This document shows, one piece after another, positions 16,960 through 24,764 of a stretch of DNA of 35,643 nt. The stretch is from the NCBI GenBank assembly GCA_902576375.1, contig CACGUZ010000006.1:1-35643 (forward strand). The letters run 5' to 3'. The translations under genes and the position numbers were made by a program. Under the pieces are notes generated by a model. The model saw only the letters and a program-made list of their open reading frames with translations. It was not told the origin of the DNA and did no database searches. Position 1 is the first letter of the stretch, and every line of letters begins with the position of its first letter. Source of the DNA: an uncultured Pelagibacteraceae bacterium. GTDB lineage: Bacteria > Pseudomonadota > Alphaproteobacteria > Pelagibacterales > Pelagibacteraceae.

Positions 16960-17719
16960 TATTAAGAAAATTGTTGAAAATCTAATTCAAACTTTTTTAG
17001 ATGCAGGTAAAATTTCTATAGATCTTAGGAAAAAAGGTCTTACTAAAGAAATAAAATCTGACAATACACCTGTAAGTAATGGAGACTTAGAAGTTAACAA
17101 AATTTTGAGTAAAAAAATATTAAGCTTAACGCCAAATATACCAATAGTATCTGAGGAAACATCAGAAAATAAATCAAAAAATAACCTGGAAAATTTTTGG
17201 TTAATCGATCCGATCGATGGAACTTATGATTACATTAATGATCTGGATGAATTTACAATTAATGCAGGATTAATAATTCAAAAAAAACCTGTTGCTGGAT
17301 TAATTTATGCCCCAGCAAAAAATAGAATGTTTTATTCTTATGGAGATGATTTTTCTTTTGAATTAATTAATGGTGAACCAATGAAATTAGATAACTCAAA
17401 AAATTTTGATAAAAACGAGATTAAGTTTGTATCCTACTCTAACAAAATCAAACCAGAAATAAATGAAATATACAAAAAACTTAATGTTAAAAAATATGTA
17501 AGAATGAAAAGTTCTTTAAAATTTTGTGTTATTGCAGCTGGAGAGTATGATGGTTATGTTGCAGAACCAAGGGCATCAGAATGGGACATAGCTGCAGGCC
17601 ATGCAATTTTAAAACACTCTGGCGGAAGTGTAACAGATTTCAATGGACAAGAAATTTTTTATGGAAAAAAAGATTTTAAAAATCCAAGTTTAATTTTAAA
17701 AAGCAAAAATATTCAATAA
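16946..17719 (+). CDS. cysQ: 3'(2'),5'-bisphosphate nucleotidase CysQ (inositol monophosphatase family)
   Basis: This 257-residue phosphatase has the metal-binding signature of the IMPase superfamily: SEET at 69-72 (Glu70/Glu71), WLIDPIDGTYDYI at 85-97 (Asp88 and Asp91), and SEWDIAAGHAIL at 211-222 (Asp214). The CysQ subgroup removes the 3' phosphate of PAP, the by-product of sulfotransferase and PAPS reductase reactions. That fits a sulfur-focused region, but some members act on inositol phosphate or fructose bisphosphate. It starts inside the DUF3553 gene and its stop overlaps the next small ORF, so three genes are probably one operon. Confidence 0.85.
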   Translation: MTQSDIKKIVENLIQTFLDAGKISIDLRKKGLTKEIKSDNTPVSNGDLEVNKILSKKILSLTPNIPIVSEETSENKSKNNLENFWLIDPIDGTYDYINDLDEFTINAGLIIQKKPVAGLIYAPAKNRMFYSYGDDFSFELINGEPMKLDNSKNFDKNEIKFVSYSNKIKPEINEIYKKLNVKKYVRMKSSLKFCVIAAGEYDGYVAEPRASEWDIAAGHAILKHSGGSVTDFNGQEIFYGKKDFKNPSLILKSKNIQ

Positions 17720-17862
17720 TGGATGAAAAACTAAGAATTATTTTGATTATAATTATTTCAGTTTCAATTTTTGGTTTACTCGTTTTTGTCTTCGTAAAAA
17801 ATTATATAAAAAATAAAATTGATTTTTTAGTAAAGGAAAATAAAAAAAATAAGTTAAAGTAG
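17719..17862 (+). CDS. 47-residue single-span membrane peptide after cysQ
   Basis: The ATG at 17719-17721 shares one base with the cysQ stop and opens a 47-residue frame. Residues 6-27 (RIILIIIISVSIFGLLVFVFV) form one hydrophobic helix, followed by a lysine-rich tail ending in KKNKLK, so the C-terminus should be cytoplasmic. The start/stop overlap with cysQ suggests translational coupling. Its 3' end overlaps the recX stop region on the other strand by nine bases. The family is not recognised, and the size allows for a chance frame. Confidence 0.5.
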   Translation: MDEKLRIILIIIISVSIFGLLVFVFVKNYIKNKIDFLVKENKKNKLK

Positions 17863-18417
17863 TTTTACTATTTTTATAAAATCATCTTTTGCAATTTCCA
17901 TTACCTTTTTTGAGGTTTCAAAATCAAAGCCGTTTCTTGCTAATAGGGATATATCTTTTTTATAAAATAAAGGTCTGTTATCTTCTATTCTTGCAGGACC
18001 AATTCTTTTTTTTTTACATAATTTAATCGCAGAAAAAAAATCTTGGTCTGAATTATTATCGTGAATTTTATTCACAGTTTCTTTAATATATTCGCTATTA
18101 ATACCTTTACCTATTAAGTAATTTCTAATTTTATTGATTGAATTACCCCTTTGAATCATACTTTTAGCTTTGCTCTCTGAATAAAATTTATCGTTAATAA
18201 ACTTATTTTTTTCTAAGTCTGAAAGAACAATATCAATCAAATTAGTAACATCTTGTTTTTTTACATTTGGCACTGAAGTTTTTAAGTATTTTTTAAGTAA
18301 GTAAGTTTTAAGCTGTTGTTTTGATGGAGCATATTTTTCCACATAAGAAAATGCAAAATTTCTCATCTCCTCGACAGTTACTTTTAGAGTTTTTTTTTTA
18401 TTTCTTATAGGAATCAT
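17854..18417 (-). CDS. recX: Regulatory protein RecX
   Basis: A 187-residue helical protein with the three-helix repeats of RecX: FAFSYVEKYAPSKQQLKTYLLKKY (near 26-50), DLEKNKFINDKFYSESKAKSMIQRGNS with IRNYLIGKGI (near 72-106), and SAIKLCKKKRIGP plus the RRPLFYKKDISLLARNGFDFE-like end. The RecX family restrains RecA filament growth by binding the filament groove. The divergent N-terminus is lysine-rich. recA is not in the window. It is transcribed alone, divergent from the ABA4-like gene with only 28 bases between starts. Confidence 0.82.
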   Translation of the reverse strand: MIPIRNKKKTLKVTVEEMRNFAFSYVEKYAPSKQQLKTYLLKKYLKTSVPNVKKQDVTNLIDIVLSDLEKNKFINDKFYSESKAKSMIQRGNSINKIRNYLIGKGINSEYIKETVNKIHDNNSDQDFFSAIKLCKKKRIGPARIEDNRPLFYKKDISLLARNGFDFETSKKVMEIAKDDFIKIVKLL

Positions 18418-18445
18418 AGAAAGATTTAATATAATATATTTTAAA

Positions 18446-18919
18446 ATGATCGAACAAATTTATACCTATTTTACAATAGATATGCTCTATTATTGGGTGA
18501 ATTTAGGTGTTCTTCCATTTTGGTTGATTTTAATTTTTTTTCCAACTTCTAGCCTCTGTAGGTATTTCGTAACTTCAATATTTCCATTCATTATATTGAG
18601 TGGTGCATATATTTTTTTATTGTATAAATCTTATTTAAGTTCATACGATTTTGATAATAATTTTAGCCTTTATTTAGGGATTGATAACATACAAGAATTA
18701 TTTTCTAACAAAAATTTTCTTATGATGTTCTGGATACATTTTATATCTATTAATTTATTCACTGGAGGTTGGATTGTAAAAGATTCACAAAAATTTATGA
18801 TGAGTAAATTTTTATTATCGATACCGCTTATCATTTTATATTTAATTGGACCTGTAGGATTGTTAGTTTATTGGTTAATTAGAATTTTTTACGTCAAAAA
18901 TATAAGTTTATATGACTAA
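18446..18919 (+). CDS. ABA4-like (DUF4281) membrane protein
   Basis: A 157-residue protein with four hydrophobic segments. It carries the pattern of the ABA4-like family: WVNLGVLPFWLILIFFP at 17-33, then FWIHFISINLFTGGWIVKDS (near 95-114) and YLIGPVGLLVYWLIR close to the C-terminus. The family includes the plant ABA4 protein needed for neoxanthin formation, but the function of the bacterial members is not settled. The stop overlaps the start of the following HCCA-isomerase-like gene by eight bases, pointing to co-translation. Confidence 0.75.
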   Translation: MIEQIYTYFTIDMLYYWVNLGVLPFWLILIFFPTSSLCRYFVTSIFPFIILSGAYIFLLYKSYLSSYDFDNNFSLYLGIDNIQELFSNKNFLMMFWIHFISINLFTGGWIVKDSQKFMMSKFLLSIPLIILYLIGPVGLLVYWLIRIFYVKNISLYD

Positions 18920-19490
18920 AAAAATCGATTTTTACTTTGATTTCATTAGTCCTTATTCATTTTTAGCTCATAAAAAAATTATCAGTTCTAATGATAGGAA
19001 TAAATTTAATTATAAAGCAATTCTACTTGGTGGACTTCATAATTTAGGAGGAATTACTGCACCTGCATTTAATGAGAAAAAAATGAAAAATATGAAAAAT
19101 GATTGCAATTTAATTGCTAAGAAAAGTAAAATTGACTTTGTGTGGAATGATAAATTTCCAATTAATTCATTATATCTAATGAGAGGCTATCTTTTTGTTA
19201 ATAGTGATAAAAAAGATAAATATTTTGATCTATGTTTTGATGCTTATTGGAAAAATAATGAAGATATTTCAAAAGAAGAAAATATAAAAAATATACTATC
19301 AAAATGTGAGATTAAGCCTAATGACTTTAAAAAAGGCATTGAAGATCAAAAAATTAAAAATAAATTAAAAGATTTGACAAACATTGCTTTCCAAAATGAT
19401 GTCTTCGGTGCTCCAACTTTTGTTGTGAATAATAATTTATTTTGGGGACAGGATAGACTTGAATATGCTTTAGATGAATTGAATAATTAA
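18912..19490 (+). CDS. 2-hydroxychromene-2-carboxylate isomerase/DsbA-fold protein
   Basis: A 192-residue thioredoxin-fold protein of the kappa-class GST type. It starts IDFYFDFISPYSFLAHKKI (5-23), the signature of 2-hydroxychromene-2-carboxylate isomerases, where Ser replaces the cysteine of DsbA and binds glutathione. The conserved end FGAPTFVVNNNLFWGQDRLE (near 165-184) is also present. Naphthalene-type degradation is unlikely in this organism, so a glutathione-linked isomerase or transferase on another substrate is more plausible. It overlaps the ABA4-like gene and its 3' end meets the convergent rhodanese gene. Confidence 0.87.
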   Translation: MTKKIDFYFDFISPYSFLAHKKIISSNDRNKFNYKAILLGGLHNLGGITAPAFNEKKMKNMKNDCNLIAKKSKIDFVWNDKFPINSLYLMRGYLFVNSDKKDKYFDLCFDAYWKNNEDISKEENIKNILSKCEIKPNDFKKGIEDQKIKNKLKDLTNIAFQNDVFGAPTFVVNNNLFWGQDRLEYALDELNN

Positions 19491-19870
19491 GTAATTTTAA
19501 ATTTACTTTGTTTCAATGCCCCAAAACCCCCATCAATATGCGAGACCTTATCAAATCCCATATCTTTTAAAGATTTTGCTGCAAGAGCTGATCTCATTCC
19601 ACCTGCGCAAAATAAAACCATTTCTTTGTTTAAATCAAGTTTACCTTGCTTAAAATATGAGCTCTCTGGATCAAGCCAAAACTCTAACATTCCTCTTGGA
19701 ATATGATTTGAATTTTCTATTCTTCCCTCTCTTTCTAACTCTCTTACATCTCTAATATCAATCAGGTTACATTCATTTTTATTAAATTTTTCAAAAGCTT
19801 CTTCGGTAGATATAGTTTTAATCTCTTTTAAAGCTTCTGTCACAAGAGTTTGAGATGATTTAATTTTCAT
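19487..19870 (-). CDS. Rhodanese-domain protein
   Basis: A single rhodanese domain of 127 residues. CNLIDIRDVRELEREGRI (34-51) and NSNHIPRGM (53-61) are the usual CH2A-type elements. The active-site loop CAGGMR begins at Cys88, and DMGFDKVSHIDGGFGAL follows. The six-residue loop is the sulfurtransferase type rather than the Cdc25 type. It should move sulfane sulfur to an acceptor in the cytoplasm. The physiological donor is unknown. The gene stands alone and converges with the isomerase-like gene. Confidence 0.9.
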   Translation of the reverse strand: MKIKSSQTLVTEALKEIKTISTEEAFEKFNKNECNLIDIRDVRELEREGRIENSNHIPRGMLEFWLDPESSYFKQGKLDLNKEMVLFCAGGMRSALAAKSLKDMGFDKVSHIDGGFGALKQSKFKIT

Positions 19871-19905
19871 TATATTGTAAATATTTATATCATAAATAAA
19901 AACAT

Positions 19906-20874
19906 ATGAAAAAGTTTTTCATTAAAATTTGTAAATTTTTTGGCTTTGAAATTATAGATCAGAATGAATTTACTTCTCCTACATTAAATAAAGAGTTGAA
20001 TGAGGATCTTTCAATTTTAAATAAAAAATCAATAATCCTTCCATTAGGAGAAGTAAAAATTACCAGAAAAGTTAAATCAATACTGATAGTTATTAGAGTT
20101 AATACAGAAATTGAAGTTTGGGATCAAAATAAAAGAAGATTATTCGAAAAACCAAAAATCGAATATTCAATTCGATCAATAAAATCATTGATAAACTCTA
20201 TTAATTATTGTCAAAGCAAATACTTGGATTTAAAAATTAAAACAATAATTCTAGATGACTCTTCAAAAATTGAAAATTTAGATAAAATCAAAGGAATAAT
20301 AAAAAATGTAAATGGGGAAATTATTTCTTTGGACACAAAAAAATTTGAAGCCAAAATTAAAAAACAAAAAACACAACAAACCTTCTCTAATTTAGCAAGT
20401 TTATATCAGTGTTTTGAGATTGGAAAAGAGATTGGTGAAGATCTAATTTTTTTTATTGAGGATGATTATCTTCATTTTGAAACCATGTTGGAAGAGATGA
20501 TTGCTACATATGAAAGAGTGTCATCTCAAGTAGGTAAAGATATTTTTATGTGTCCTGCAGATTATCCATATCTGTATATGAATAATGAAAAAACGAACAT
20601 ACTTATAGGGAATAAAAGGCACTGGAGAACAATTGCTAAAACTTTATGTACCTTTTTGACAAGCAAAAAATTATTAGACTTATATTGGGAAAATTTTACA
20701 AAAAATTGTGAAGATCGCCATGACCCTTTTGAAAAATATATTAATGAGATCTATAAAAATGAGTTTTGTATATCTCCTTTAAAAAGTTTATCTGTCCATT
20801 TGACAAATGTTAATTCAAGTTATGGTTTGTCACCTTTTATTGATTACAAAAATTTGTGGGATCAAAATAAATAA
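19906..20874 (+). CDS. Glycosyltransferase-like protein (GT-A type fold)
   Basis: A 322-residue soluble protein. Middle elements are SIKSLINSINYCQSKY (91-106), IKTIILDDSS (111-120) and DLIFFIEDDYLHF (179-191). The acidic IEDDY cluster is what one expects for the metal-binding DXD-like site in GT-A glycosyltransferases. MCPADYPYLY and a C-terminal HDPFEKYINEIY with a conserved-looking SLSVHLTN follow. No membrane segment is obvious apart from a basic, hydrophobic first 15 residues. The sugar and acceptor are unknown. Its stop lies inside the left arm of the hairpin at 20871. Confidence 0.65.
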   Translation: MKKFFIKICKFFGFEIIDQNEFTSPTLNKELNEDLSILNKKSIILPLGEVKITRKVKSILIVIRVNTEIEVWDQNKRRLFEKPKIEYSIRSIKSLINSINYCQSKYLDLKIKTIILDDSSKIENLDKIKGIIKNVNGEIISLDTKKFEAKIKKQKTQQTFSNLASLYQCFEIGKEIGEDLIFFIEDDYLHFETMLEEMIATYERVSSQVGKDIFMCPADYPYLYMNNEKTNILIGNKRHWRTIAKTLCTFLTSKKLLDLYWENFTKNCEDRHDPFEKYINEIYKNEFCISPLKSLSVHLTNVNSSYGLSPFIDYKNLWDQNK

Positions 20875-20896
20875 GCCCCTTGAGGGAGGGGCTTAT
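20871..20896 (-). terminator. Hairpin terminator between the glycosyltransferase-like gene and amtB
   Basis: A perfect ten-base-pair stem (ATAAGCCCCT / AGGGGCTTAT) encloses a six-base loop. On the minus strand it is followed by TTATTTTG, so it works best as the terminator of amtB or of an RNA from its 3' UTR. On the plus strand the following bases (TACTTAAC) are not T-rich, though the hairpin may still help the glycosyltransferase transcript, whose stop codon is within the stem. Confidence 0.85.
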
Positions 20897-20920
20897 TACT
20901 TAACTAACTAAAAGAGAGTT

Positions 20921-20975
20921 TGAGGATCCTTCTATGAGTATTCGCTGAGAATATACAGAGAGCGAAGGATCCCCA
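20921..20975 (-). ncRNA. Structured 3' UTR element of amtB, candidate small RNA
   Basis: Between the amtB stop (20988) and the terminator at 20871-20896, the minus strand can form an outer nine-base-pair stem (GGATCCTTC at 20964-20972 with GAAGGATCC at 20924-20932). Inside it is an inner five-base-pair stem (TATTC / GAATA at 20949-20953 and 20939-20943) with a five-base loop. Structure plus an immediately following terminator is the layout of a 3'-UTR-derived small RNA. Existence as a separate transcript is inference. Blocks of it recur at 34724-34757. Confidence 0.4.
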
Positions 20976-20987
20976 TGTTGTTAACAA

Positions 20988-22289
20988 CTAGTCTCGAATT
21001 GCGTATGCAATTACACCAGTCTCAGTGACATCAGTGCCTTTGGTTTCAGCTTCTTTACTTAACCTTAAACCAATAGTTGCTTTGATGAGGCTGAATGCAA
21101 TATATGCAACCACAAAAACAAATATGTTTACTGATAATACACCAATTAACTGAGTGCTAAAATTTGCACCAGAATTAGTTGCAGGTACAATTAATGTACC
21201 CCAAATTCCAGCAAATAAGTGAGCAGGAATAGCACCAACTACATCATCAATTTTTAGAGAAAATAATAGTTTAGTACCATACACTACGATTAGTCCACCT
21301 ACAGCACCAATTAAAATTGCAGCAAATGGTGATGGTAATAATGGTTCTGCAGTCACAGCAACCAAACCACCGATACATCCATTTAACATTTGAACTACAT
21401 CAGTTTTACCAAAATGCAATCTAGTTATAATTGCTGCACCTATAACACCTCCTGCACCAGCAAGGAATGTGTTAATAAATATTTTTGATACAGCGATTGC
21501 ATCCGTAGCCGTTCCCAATGCTAATTGTGAACCACCATTAAATCCAAACCAACCTAGCCATAAAATAAATACCCCAATTGTAACTAATGGTATTGATGAT
21601 GCTGCAAAAGGTTTGATCGGCGCTGGGGCTCCAGACTTAGTAAATCTTCCTAGTCTTGGACCAATTATCATTGCACCAGCCAAAGCAGCTGCACCACCAG
21701 TTGAGTGTACTAAAGTCGAACCAGCAAAATCAGAAAAACCTGCCTCTGCTAACCAGCCTCCACCCCACTGCCAACCCATTACGATTGGATATATAATTCC
21801 TGATAGAATTGCAGCGAATGTAAAGAATGGCCATAACTTAATTCTTTCAGCCATTGTTCCTGATACGATTGAAACGGTAGTTGCACAGAATACCATCTGG
21901 AAATACCAATCTGAACCATCTGAATAACCTGTATCTATTTTACTACCATCTGCCCATGGAATAAATTTACCAATGTACCCACCTGGATCAATACCATAAG
22001 CTAAGTTATAACCTACAAGCCAGAACATTATACCTGCAATTGAGAATAAACCTATATTTTTTGCACAGATTACGGATACACTTTTTGATGTAACAATACC
22101 TGATTCTAACATTGCAAATCCTGCAGCCATAAACATTACTAAGAATCCACAAATCAAGAATAATAGGGTGTTAAATATAAACCCTACTTCGGCAGAAACA
22201 GTTGTATCTGCCATACCAGCACTACTCATGTTTAATAAAAAAATTAAACTAATAAGTGGCGCACTTATTACTTTTATTAATTTAGTCAT
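20988..22289 (-). CDS. amtB: Ammonium transporter Amt
   Basis: A 433-residue member of the Amt/Mep/Rh family. A signal-peptide-like start (cleavage near residue 27, SSAGMA|DTT) is followed by eleven membrane segments. Landmarks are AAGFAMLESGIVTSKSV (about 55-71), WFQMVFCATTVSIVSGTMAER (about 128-148), STLVHSTGGAAALAGA (about 188-203; conserved His), WLGWFGFNGGS (about 242-252) and GIWGTLIVP. It imports ammonium across the inner membrane, a main nitrogen source for oceanic cells. No glnK gene is adjacent. A GGGAGG ribosome binding site precedes the ATG, and a dyad lies about 75 bases upstream. Confidence 0.97.
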   Translation of the reverse strand: MTKLIKVISAPLISLIFLLNMSSAGMADTTVSAEVGFIFNTLLFLICGFLVMFMAAGFAMLESGIVTSKSVSVICAKNIGLFSIAGIMFWLVGYNLAYGIDPGGYIGKFIPWADGSKIDTGYSDGSDWYFQMVFCATTVSIVSGTMAERIKLWPFFTFAAILSGIIYPIVMGWQWGGGWLAEAGFSDFAGSTLVHSTGGAAALAGAMIIGPRLGRFTKSGAPAPIKPFAASSIPLVTIGVFILWLGWFGFNGGSQLALGTATDAIAVSKIFINTFLAGAGGVIGAAIITRLHFGKTDVVQMLNGCIGGLVAVTAEPLLPSPFAAILIGAVGGLIVVYGTKLLFSLKIDDVVGAIPAHLFAGIWGTLIVPATNSGANFSTQLIGVLSVNIFVFVVAYIAFSLIKATIGLRLSKEAETKGTDVTETGVIAYAIRD

Positions 22290-22363
22290 ACGACCTCCCT
22301 GTTAAAGAAAGTCCTTTTATTTTATTAAATGCTAATAACTAACGCTGATTACGAAAATTGGGT

Positions 22364-22378
22364 ATGCAGTATTTGCAT
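22364..22378 (-). promoter_or_regulatory. Dyad upstream of amtB, possible operator
   Basis: The sequence ATGCA-N5-TGCAT (arms 22364-22368 and 22374-22378) is a perfect short inverted repeat 75-90 bases before the amtB start, just after the terminator of the upstream hup gene. Its spacing and TGCA half-sites recall binding sites of nitrogen response regulators, but the arms are only five bases long. No sigma54-type -24/-12 pair is visible. The identity of any binding protein is not known. Confidence 0.35.
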
Positions 22379-22385
22379 ATAGAAA

Positions 22386-22414
22386 CAGCCTTAACGAGAG
22401 TTTCGTTAAGGCTG
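22386..22414 (-). terminator. Terminator of the hup gene
   Basis: A perfect 12-base-pair stem (CAGCCTTAACGA / TCGTTAAGGCTG) with a five-base loop begins ten bases after the HU stop. On the minus strand it is followed by TTTCTATATG, a modest T-run. It separates hup from amtB, which is transcribed next on the same strand. Confidence 0.88.
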
Positions 22415-22424
22415 TAAAAAGACG

Positions 22425-22700
22425 TTATTTATTGAATACTTCTTTTAAAGCTTTTGCTGGTAAAAACTTAACTTTTTGAGACGCAGCAATTTGAATCTGT
22501 TCTCCTGTTCTTGGGTTTCTTCCAACTCTAGCTTTTCTCTTAGCTACTTTATAAGTACCAAAACCAGCAATTTTTACTGAATCGTCAGCTTTTAAAGCAT
22601 CTAAAATTGTGTTGGTAATTGTATCAAAAGTTCTCTCAGCATCAGCTTTACTTAAATTTAATGCCCCAGAAATTTTGACTACTAGTTGTTTTTTGTTCAT
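22425..22700 (-). CDS. hup: Histone-like DNA-binding protein HU
   Basis: A 91-residue protein of the HU/IHF family. The N-terminal helices start MNKKQLVVKISGALNLSKAD. FGTYKVAKRKARVGRNPRTGE (near 47-67) forms the beta-arms, with the conserved RNPRTG at the tip that inserts into the DNA minor groove. It ends KVKFLPAKALKEVFN. The RNP tip and overall length are standard for HU-beta. It compacts the chromosome and is normally abundant, which agrees with the monocistronic layout and strong terminator. Confidence 0.96.
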   Translation of the reverse strand: MNKKQLVVKISGALNLSKADAERTFDTITNTILDALKADDSVKIAGFGTYKVAKRKARVGRNPRTGEQIQIAASQKVKFLPAKALKEVFNK

Positions 22701-22855
22701 TTTAGCTCCGGTTTTATTAGGTTATTTTCATTGTTGTCAAAAGTATTGATAAATCAAGACTTTTTTTAGTATATTAAGAAAAGTTATACACAATATGTTG
22801 TGTAAATAGAAAAAATGTTGATTTTATTGAGTTTTTTAAACTTTTTAAAAAATTA

Positions 22856-23968
22856 CTAATTGAACAATCCTAAGTCTTTTAGGTCGTTAAAAGTTGTGAA
22901 AAACATTAAAGATATTAATAAAAATATTCCGATTCGAAAAAAACCTTCTTGCGTTTTTTGAGATAACGGACGACCTAAAACTTTTTCAAATGCATAAAAC
23001 ATTAAATGTCCCCCATCAAGCATTGGAATTGGAAACAAATTAACTAAACCAAGACTTATTGAAATATATGCCATCATGCTGATAAATGCCAAAACACCAA
23101 ATTCTGCAACCTGGCCTGAAATTTTTGCTATTCTTATCGGCCCTCCAAGCTGAGAGGTATCAGCTTTACCAAAAATCATTGCACCAATATATTTCAAGGA
23201 GGAAATTCCTACAAAATAAACTTCATTAGCAGCATGGTATATGGCTTGTGCAGGTCCTAATTTAACGTGATTAATTTCATTATTATAAGCACCTAATTTT
23301 ATACCAACTATTCTTTTGTTAAGTTTATTTCCTAAATTATCTTCACCTGGAACAATATTAGGTTTTACTTTTAAAATTAACTCATCATATGAACGTTTCA
23401 CTTTAAAATCTATAATTTCATCAGTGGACATAGTAATGAATTTAGAGACATCCATAATACTTTCAACTTTGTTGCCATCTATTTCTAAAATTATGTCATT
23501 TTGTTTTAATCCTCCAGCCATAGCAGGGCTATCTTTCTGAACTTCATTGATGACGGCTGGTGTAAAATCTTTACCAACAAAAGTATAAATTGAGAAGAAA
23601 ATTACTAAAGCTAATAAAAAGTTTGCTAAAGGGCCACCAAAAACAATTAAACTTCTTTGATATAGAGGTTTAAGAGTAAATAATTTTTTTTGGTCCTCTT
23701 CACTATATTTTTCTAAAATTTCTTTATGATCCGCTTGAGAATATACATTTCTATCTCCAAAAAATTTTACGTATCCTCCTAGAGGTATCCAGCATATTTT
23801 CCACCTTGTCCCAGATTTATCATTCCAACCAAATATTTCCTTACCAAATCCTATAGAAAAATCAGTGACACCCACTCCAAATTTTTTGGCAAAGTAATAA
23901 TGACCATATTCATGAATAAATACGACAATTAATATTAGAATAATAAAAGGTAAAATATAACTAAGCAT
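22856..23968 (-). CDS. rseP: Site-2 protease RseP
   Basis: A 370-residue intramembrane zinc protease. The first helix holds FIHEYGHYYFAKKFGV with the HExxH metal site (His19, Glu20, His23). GGYVKFFGD is near residue 65. A single PDZ domain (about 115-190) contains VQKDSPAMAGGLKQNDIILEIDG. The last metal ligand is in PMLDGGHLMFYAFE near residue 320. It cleaves membrane-bound regulators such as anti-sigma factors and clears signal peptides. E. coli RseP has two PDZ domains and about 450 residues, whereas the one-PDZ form is usual in alphaproteobacteria. It is separated from the upstream amidotransferase by seven bases. Confidence 0.93.
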   Translation of the reverse strand: MLSYILPFIILILIVVFIHEYGHYYFAKKFGVGVTDFSIGFGKEIFGWNDKSGTRWKICWIPLGGYVKFFGDRNVYSQADHKEILEKYSEEDQKKLFTLKPLYQRSLIVFGGPLANFLLALVIFFSIYTFVGKDFTPAVINEVQKDSPAMAGGLKQNDIILEIDGNKVESIMDVSKFITMSTDEIIDFKVKRSYDELILKVKPNIVPGEDNLGNKLNKRIVGIKLGAYNNEINHVKLGPAQAIYHAANEVYFVGISSLKYIGAMIFGKADTSQLGGPIRIAKISGQVAEFGVLAFISMMAYISISLGLVNLFPIPMLDGGHLMFYAFEKVLGRPLSQKTQEGFFRIGIFLLISLMFFTTFNDLKDLGLFN

Positions 23969-23975
23969 TTTTGAT

Positions 23976-24764
23976 TCAATTTATACTATCCATCCAATTT
24001 TTTAACTCAATCATTCTTTGAGACTTATTTGACACAGCAATTTCCTTTTTTATGAATAATATATGATTTTTAATTTCTTCTTCATCTCTAAATACTTTTC
24101 TTGTTTGAATTAATCTGTCCTTCCTAAACTCAATTAAACTTATCATTTTCTCATAAGTAATTTCAGGATGATACTGTAACCCATAAATTTTCGATTTTCC
24201 AACTGTGAAATATGAACTTTGTACTTTATTAATTTTATTTGATGCTAAACAAATTCCGTTTGTTGGTAATTTTACTACCTCATCAAAATTAAACGCTGGA
24301 GAATTAAAATTATTATTCTTATTCTTATAAATAAAATTATTTAATCCTTCATTATTAATTATAATCTCATTTGCTATTCCTATATGAGAATTTTCTGCTT
24401 TTTTTACCTCTCCTCCAGCAGCAGTTACTGCGACTTGCATTCCCCAACAAATCGCTAAAATATTTTTAACTTGTTTTTGACATTCTCTCATAAATTCAAT
24501 TTGTCTTTTTATCTCTGGTGTATTGTTATAGATGTTCAAACTACTTCCACCCCAAATTAATCCATCATATTTTGGAAGTTTATTTTTAACCTCATCTAAA
24601 TTTTGATCCGAGGATGGATTAATAACATCAAAATGATAATTATTATTAAATACATTAAGACTATCTTTTAAACTCTCAGTATGTGTTTGAATACCTACTT
24701 TTAAAAAATTTTGATTTTCCTCTTTTAAATTTCCCTCAACTATTAAAATATTAAGATTTTTCAT
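23976..24764 (-). CDS. Class I glutamine amidotransferase-like protein
   Basis: A 262-residue GATase. The catalytic elbow is AICWGMQVAVTAAGG with Cys106. The catalytic His/Glu lie in IYGLQYHPEITYE near residue 195. DGLIWGGSSLNIYN (67-80) is the oxyanion-side loop. The domain is about 70 residues longer than the simple type and is related to the GuaA amidotransferase domain, but no synthetase half is present in the window. Such stand-alone enzymes hydrolyse gamma-glutamyl bonds or modify peptides. Its start follows the alcohol dehydrogenase stop directly (adjacent bases 24764/24765), so it belongs to that operon. The substrate is unknown. Confidence 0.83.
   Translation of the reverse strand: MKNLNILIVEGNLKEENQNFLKVGIQTHTESLKDSLNVFNNNYHFDVINPSSDQNLDEVKNKLPKYDGLIWGGSSLNIYNNTPEIKRQIEFMRECQKQVKNILAICWGMQVAVTAAGGEVKKAENSHIGIANEIIINNEGLNNFIYKNKNNNFNSPAFNFDEVVKLPTNGICLASNKINKVQSSYFTVGKSKIYGLQYHPEITYEKMISLIEFRKDRLIQTRKVFRDEEEIKNHILFIKKEIAVSNKSQRMIELKNWMDSIN

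Noticed and set aside
18912..19490. Aromatic (naphthalene) degradation gene
   Set aside because: The protein has the HCCA-isomerase signature, but no ring-cleavage or dioxygenase genes are nearby; a general glutathione-dependent role is more likely.
21469..21927. 152-codon plus-strand frame opposite amtB
   Set aside because: It lies entirely within the well-supported amtB gene on the other strand, is proline- and alanine-rich in the way of an antisense shadow, and has no motif.
22290..22424. Sigma54 promoter for amtB
   Set aside because: No GG-N10-GC at a -24/-12 spacing is present, and SAR11 genomes are thought to lack RpoN.
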